DNA from: CAIMUX01 sp964473865 | GTDB taxonomy: Bacteria; Eisenbacteria; RBG-16-71-46; CAIMUX01 | Direction of reading: 5' to 3' | NCBI GenBank assembly: GCA_964473865.1 | Contig: CAYYQN010000017.1 | Location: 23,705-87,704, forward strand | Length of the DNA stretch: 64,000 bases | Shown: positions 60,255 to 64,000 of the stretch, in pieces | How the letters are laid out: every line of letters starts with the position of its first letter | Position numbering within the stretch: position 1 is the first letter of the stretch | Notes under the pieces: model-generated | Databases searched by the model: none | What the model was told of the DNA's origin: nothing | The model's input: only the letters and a program-made list of their open reading frames with translations | Program-made: the position numbers and the translations under genes

Positions 60255-63200
60255 CTAGTTCAGCAGCGTCACCGTCCGCACCTGCGAGAAGCCGGGCGCG
60301 GCCAGACGCACGAAATAGACGCCGGAACCGGCCGGCCGGCCGGCGCCGTTCCGCCCGTCCCAGACCACCGTGTGCGCGCCCGCCGTCACCGGCTCTCGCA
60401 ACAGGGAGCGTACCAGTCGGCCGGAGACATCGTAGACCTCCAGTTCCACCCGCGCCGCCACCGGAACCGCAAACCGCAGTTCCGCCGCATTCCGCGCCGG
60501 ATTGGGCGCGACTCGCGCGAGGGCGAAGCCGGTGACCGGCACCGGCGTCGGCACGCCGGTAGTGGCCTCCTCCACGATCAGGGTGAAGTCATCCACCAGC
60601 GCCTCGACCAGCGTGCCCGGCGAGAGATCCTCGGCGACGAAGCGCAGCTGAACCCGGTTGGTCAGCGTGACATGCTCGTCGAGCTGGAACGTCCGCTCGG
60701 CCCAGGCGTTGGTGCTGGCAGTCGTCCGCTCCAGGTTCACCCAGGTCGTTCCGTCTGCAGTCACCTGGACCGTCCAGTAGTCCGCCCCCGGGTTGTTCCC
60801 CAGGTTGTTGGTATACCAGAACCAGTAGTGGACCGAGGCCGCCCCGACATGACCCAGGTCGAGGATCGGGGAGACAAGCGTGGTCTTGCCCCCGTCGACA
60901 TCAGCATCGCCGGCCGCGCCGCCGATCGCCCCATTCCCCGTGACGAAGCACTGCGCGCCGGGATCCACGGTGTTGTCGTCCTCGGGCTGCGCCACCTGGC
61001 CGTTGTACACGGTACCGACCGGATCCGCGCGCACCCACAGCCCGGTGGTGGCGTTGTCACCCGGCGCCGACAGCGTCCAGCCCCGGTCCTGCTCGCAGTC
61101 GTCTGCGAATCCGCCCACCGGGATGGAGAACTCCAGCGTCCCGGAGTAGCCGAAATCGGCCGCGACCGCCGCCTGCACCGTGAGAATGGTGGGCACCGGA
61201 CAGCTGCCGGAAACCTGGAACTGCAACCCGTTCAGGACGGCCTGACCGCCGGCGGCAATGTCCTCCACCGTCGCCGTCCCGTTCAGAATCGTGAGATCCG
61301 GCCCGGCATCCGTCACGGTGACGGTCACATTGCGCGCATTCGCGTGTCCGACGTTACCCAGCGTCAGGACCAGCTGGAATGCCTCGGAGGGGGCGATCCA
61401 GCCGCTGCCGTTGCCGCCCTGGGCCGGCGAGTCATCGATGACCTGATCGGCGCAGGACAGAAGGGGCGCGCCCACCACCAGGCTGAAGGAGCGGGTCCAG
61501 CCGCCCTCGGCAGCCGTGGCCTGGACCGACAGGGCCGCGATGTAGTTGTCCGGGCACTCCGGCAGGAAGTGGACGACCCAGGCCGAGTCCCCGGCCACGG
61601 TCTCTCCCGCGCCGATGTCGGCGAACGTCACCGCGCCGGGGGTGACTTCCACAAACGGGTCGTCTTCGAGCAACACCGCCGTCACTCCGGTGGCGGGTTC
61701 CACGCCGGCGTTGCGCAGGCTCACCGTCAGATCCACCGTCTCGCCGGCGTCGCACTGGCCGTCGGCGTCGCCTTCGACATCGGCCACCACGTTGCCGCCA
61801 TAGACGAGGAACGCGCCCTGCGCCGGGGAGACCTCGACCGCGGCGATCTCGGGGATCCGGTTGAATGCCGTCACGGTCAGGGTCAGGGCCATCGGCTCCG
61901 GCGGCACCGGGTCCAGCGGGATGACCGCGGCACCGGCGGCATTGGTATAGGCCGCGCCGTAGAGCACACCGTTCGCATACAAGGCGCACCGGGCGTCCGA
62001 AACGCCCACCACGCTCACCGCGTACTCCGACTGCCCAAGGATCATGGTGCCGTCATGTTGGATCGTCATAGCTTCGGGAGTCTTGGTGCGCACCAGCACC
62101 GAGGGGTCCCCGAAGATGTGCCAAGTAAGGTACATATCGCCGCCGTCGGTCGCGCCGTACTCGTCCATCATCTGGCAGGATCCGTTGTAGCAGAGTCCGC
62201 CATAGGTGAACATCTCGTCGTCCACGAGCAGGTCGACGCACTCGTCCTGGGCGCACATCGGCGGGGCCCAAGACTGGTTGATCGACGACATGTAGGTGCC
62301 GATCGCCCCGATCGGGTTGCCGTTGTGGACGGAGCGCAGCCAGGCCTCGGCAAAGCAGGTCCCGGCGTCGAACTCCCCGTTCACGCAAGCCACGCTGAAG
62401 ATGAACGGCAGCATCCAGTCGTTCTGGAGCGCATTCACGTTGGAATTGCTGAACCCTGTGGTGCTCCAGGATGTCATGGAGCCGTGACCGGTGTAGTTCA
62501 CGATGCTGCGTCCGCCGTTCAGCGCCGTGCTGACCATGGCGGCAGTCGCCGACGGGTCGTAGATCTGGTCGACCAGCGAGTAGCCGTAGGAGAGCAGCTT
62601 GCCGCGAATCACGTTCATGTGCTCATAGTCGGCCTCGCCGTCGTCGCCGATTCCCGCCCCCTGGGAGGAGGCGATGCCGGTCCCCTGGTGGTACCAGGCG
62701 GCGCTGGCCGCGGGCGTCATCTCGTAGCCGATCGTCCGCTGGACCTGGGTCTGGACGTGCGCCACCGTCTCGGCCGAAAAGCGCCCGACCAGGATTTCCG
62801 GATAGCGGTCGGAGCCCGCGAGAAGCGCATAGCTGGGATCCGAGGCTCCGCCCGCCGCGGACGGGGTAGCGATCTGCGCGACATCGCCCACAAGCAGGAC
62901 AAACGCCAGCCCACCCTGGTTGTAGGTCGTCTGGATGTAGCTCTTGATGGCGGTCGATGTGTTCCCGATGGTGGAGACGTCCACGATTGTGGTGGGAATC
63001 CCCGACTGCATCTTCCAGTCGACGAGGGGCTGCAGGGCGGCGTGGAAGGCGTCGTAGGTGATGATGAGCATCTTGCCGCGCTCGACCACCGGCGTGTACC
63101 GCTCCAACCCGAAGTTGAGGAACCGTTCGCGGTAGATCGCCGCAAACTCCGGCACCACCTTTTCCGGCGGACCGGAGCGATGGATCGCGTTGGTCTCGTC

Positions 63201-63818
63201 GGAGCCGTCCGTGAACACCTCGACCGTCATCCGGGTGGCCACCCGGAGAACGCCGTCTCCGGTGACCGTGATCGGAAAGGCGTCGACCACGATCCCCCGG
63301 TAGTCCCGCAGGATGTACGGCTCCCCGGTCTCGACGCGACTCTCCGGGAACTCCGCCGTGCTCCGGTAGAAGGGATCGAAGTCATAGGGGATGGAGGCAG
63401 GGTCCACGGTGCGCAACAGGTTCCCTTTGGAGGGGGCGACCGGCAGGCCCGGGAACTCCCGGACGTCCATCCGCAGCACGCGGGCACGCATTCGCGCGGC
63501 ATCGGGAATGATGATGCTCCGCGCGACATGGGGAAGCTCGGGGAAGCGGGCCCGCAACAGGTTGGCCTCTCCCGGCAGCGCGATGGTGTGGTAGGTGCCG
63601 CCGTTGGCGGCGACCGGCTCGGCATAGAACCCGGGCACGGTGTACTCGATGACCATGCGGTCCGGGGCGGACTCAAGCACCCGGACGTCGACCGGCGCCC
63701 CCTCGCTCCCGCCGGTCGACATCCACACCGCTCCGGCCGGTACGGCAGCGACAATCAGGAGCACGGTCATGAATGTGAAGGCCAGAACTGGCCCCCTCGG
63801 AATCGAGTGGGAGTACAT
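60255..63818 (-). CDS. Secreted gingipain-family (C25) cysteine peptidase with FlgD-type tail
   Basis: The ATG at 63818 follows AGGAGG at seven-base spacing and gives 1187 aa. A signal peptide (about 1-31, 'VLAFTFMTVLLIVAAVPAGA') is followed by a propeptide-like part and the C25 catalytic domain. H445 is in 'VNYTGHGSMTSW' and C478 in 'IFSVACVNGEF', 33 residues apart exactly as in gingipains. 'GLAFVLLVGDVAQIATP' and 'WHIFGDPSVLV' are also typical. CARDB-like and beta-sandwich domains ('VDLTVSLRNAGVEPATGV', 'VTVTVTDAGPDLTILNGT') lead to a FlgD-like tail ('WDGRNGAGRPAGSGVYFVRL'). In Bacteroidetes C25 peptidases leave by type IX secretion; here the tail is of the FlgD-Ig kind. Confidence 0.9.
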   Translation of the reverse strand: MYSHSIPRGPVLAFTFMTVLLIVAAVPAGAVWMSTGGSEGAPVDVRVLESAPDRMVIEYTVPGFYAEPVAANGGTYHTIALPGEANLLRARFPELPHVARSIIIPDAARMRARVLRMDVREFPGLPVAPSKGNLLRTVDPASIPYDFDPFYRSTAEFPESRVETGEPYILRDYRGIVVDAFPITVTGDGVLRVATRMTVEVFTDGSDETNAIHRSGPPEKVVPEFAAIYRERFLNFGLERYTPVVERGKMLIITYDAFHAALQPLVDWKMQSGIPTTIVDVSTIGNTSTAIKSYIQTTYNQGGLAFVLLVGDVAQIATPSAAGGASDPSYALLAGSDRYPEILVGRFSAETVAHVQTQVQRTIGYEMTPAASAAWYHQGTGIASSQGAGIGDDGEADYEHMNVIRGKLLSYGYSLVDQIYDPSATAAMVSTALNGGRSIVNYTGHGSMTSWSTTGFSNSNVNALQNDWMLPFIFSVACVNGEFDAGTCFAEAWLRSVHNGNPIGAIGTYMSSINQSWAPPMCAQDECVDLLVDDEMFTYGGLCYNGSCQMMDEYGATDGGDMYLTWHIFGDPSVLVRTKTPEAMTIQHDGTMILGQSEYAVSVVGVSDARCALYANGVLYGAAYTNAAGAAVIPLDPVPPEPMALTLTVTAFNRIPEIAAVEVSPAQGAFLVYGGNVVADVEGDADGQCDAGETVDLTVSLRNAGVEPATGVTAVLLEDDPFVEVTPGAVTFADIGAGETVAGDSAWVVHFLPECPDNYIAALSVQATAAEGGWTRSFSLVVGAPLLSCADQVIDDSPAQGGNGSGWIAPSEAFQLVLTLGNVGHANARNVTVTVTDAGPDLTILNGTATVEDIAAGGQAVLNGLQFQVSGSCPVPTILTVQAAVAADFGYSGTLEFSIPVGGFADDCEQDRGWTLSAPGDNATTGLWVRADPVGTVYNGQVAQPEDDNTVDPGAQCFVTGNGAIGGAAGDADVDGGKTTLVSPILDLGHVGAASVHYWFWYTNNLGNNPGADYWTVQVTADGTTWVNLERTTASTNAWAERTFQLDEHVTLTNRVQLRFVAEDLSPGTLVEALVDDFTLIVEEATTGVPTPVPVTGFALARVAPNPARNAAELRFAVPVAARVELEVYDVSGRLVRSLLREPVTAGAHTVVWDGRNGAGRPAGSGVYFVRLAAPGFSQVRTVTLLN

Positions 63819-64000
63819 AGATGCCCTCCTGGGCGCGACGCCGCCGCGTCGGGCGCACCCGCTGATCCTCAGGACGAGTCGTGACCCCCTCTGGACGCGC
63901 CCATCCATAAGGCAGAACCGCAACAAGGATAACACAAGAGAAGGAGAATAGATAGGTTGTGGCCGGAAGATTGGAGTTGGGCGATCCTAGGTGAGGCGCG
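63819..64000 (-). other. Upstream region of the C25 peptidase gene to window end
   Basis: It carries the ribosome site and presumably the promoter of the peptidase gene on the minus strand. An A-rich patch (63915-63955) is the likely promoter area, but no pair of boxes with proper spacing is convincing. Confidence 0.35.

Noticed and set aside
60255..63818. Type IX secretion tail on the C25 peptidase
   Set aside because: The C-terminus fits the FlgD-Ig pattern rather than the Por secretion tail, and no Por/Spr components are in the window.
59982..63884. A 1300-codon plus-strand open frame opposite the C25 peptidase
   Set aside because: It is antisense to a gene with exact catalytic spacing and covers two transcription units; it has no ribosome site or domain pattern.
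1..64000. tRNA, rRNA or other structured RNA genes
   Set aside because: No cloverleaf with a T-loop signature and no rRNA sequence was recognised in any spacer.

Overview
This is a high-GC bacterial chromosome segment with tightly packed operons (many ATGA or GTGA start/stop overlaps). It also carries many large secreted proteins that end in FlgD-Ig-like tails of the 'WDGRDxxGxxxPSGVYLxR' type. That tail, the RCC1-like repeats of the 'QCxVPxPN' type and the cysteine cassettes of the 'GSCCYPDGSC' type point to an uncultured FCB-related lineage such as Candidatus Eisenbacteria. The assignment is an inference from protein style; no rRNA gene is present to confirm it.

Layout. 1-8055: haem operon hemD(partial)-hemB-hemL-hemE-hemN-hemH-hemY, all on the plus strand. 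8056-9559: gene-poor tract with relics of a sigma factor and of a Fis-type helix-turn-helix. 9560-13242: a PaaK/CapK-like ligase and a secreted RCC1-repeat protein. 13315-17473: a compact RiPP-like cluster (59-aa precursor, PqqD-like recognition protein, radical SAM/SPASM enzyme, HPr-kinase-like protein, S26B-type peptidase), preceded by a 3'-truncated APH-fold kinase. 17490-19157: a truncated three-gene serine recombinase module on the minus strand. 19651-25352: secreted S8-like and M14 peptidases (minus). 25584-29226: a membrane protein, then a periplasmic plus outer-membrane barrel pair. 29361-33416: divergent haem A and haem O synthesis genes and a DUF3179 protein. 33480-36860: an APH(6)/hydroxyurea-type kinase and a large secreted protein. 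36799-43958: a selenium-dependent molybdenum hydroxylase cluster (ygfM-xdhD-ssnA-yqeB-yqeC, minus). 44272-47106: a secreted hydrolase with VCBS-type repeats. 47282-50708: hisS and a TMTC-like TPR membrane protein. 50949-55682: a secreted C10 peptidase and a second RCC1-like protein, flanked by two relics of the M14 peptidase gene. 56257-63818: class II DAHP synthase, a spermidine-synthase-like membrane protein and a gingipain-family (C25) peptidase.

How the parts work together. The haem operon supplies protohaem, which ctaB and ctaA convert to haems O and A for terminal oxidases, so the cell probably respires oxygen. The set mixes an oxygen-independent HemN with HemY, whose family typically uses oxygen. 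The secreted peptidases, repeat proteins and hydrolase share a C-terminal tail and look like cargo of one export or anchoring system that is not itself encoded here.

The best candidate for an undescribed system is the RiPP-like cluster at 14.2-17.5 kb. Other notable points are the 38-bp repeated start-site chain before ssnA, the M14 relics around 50.8 and 56 kb, and an unnamed domain shared by the RCC1-like and S8-like secreted proteins.
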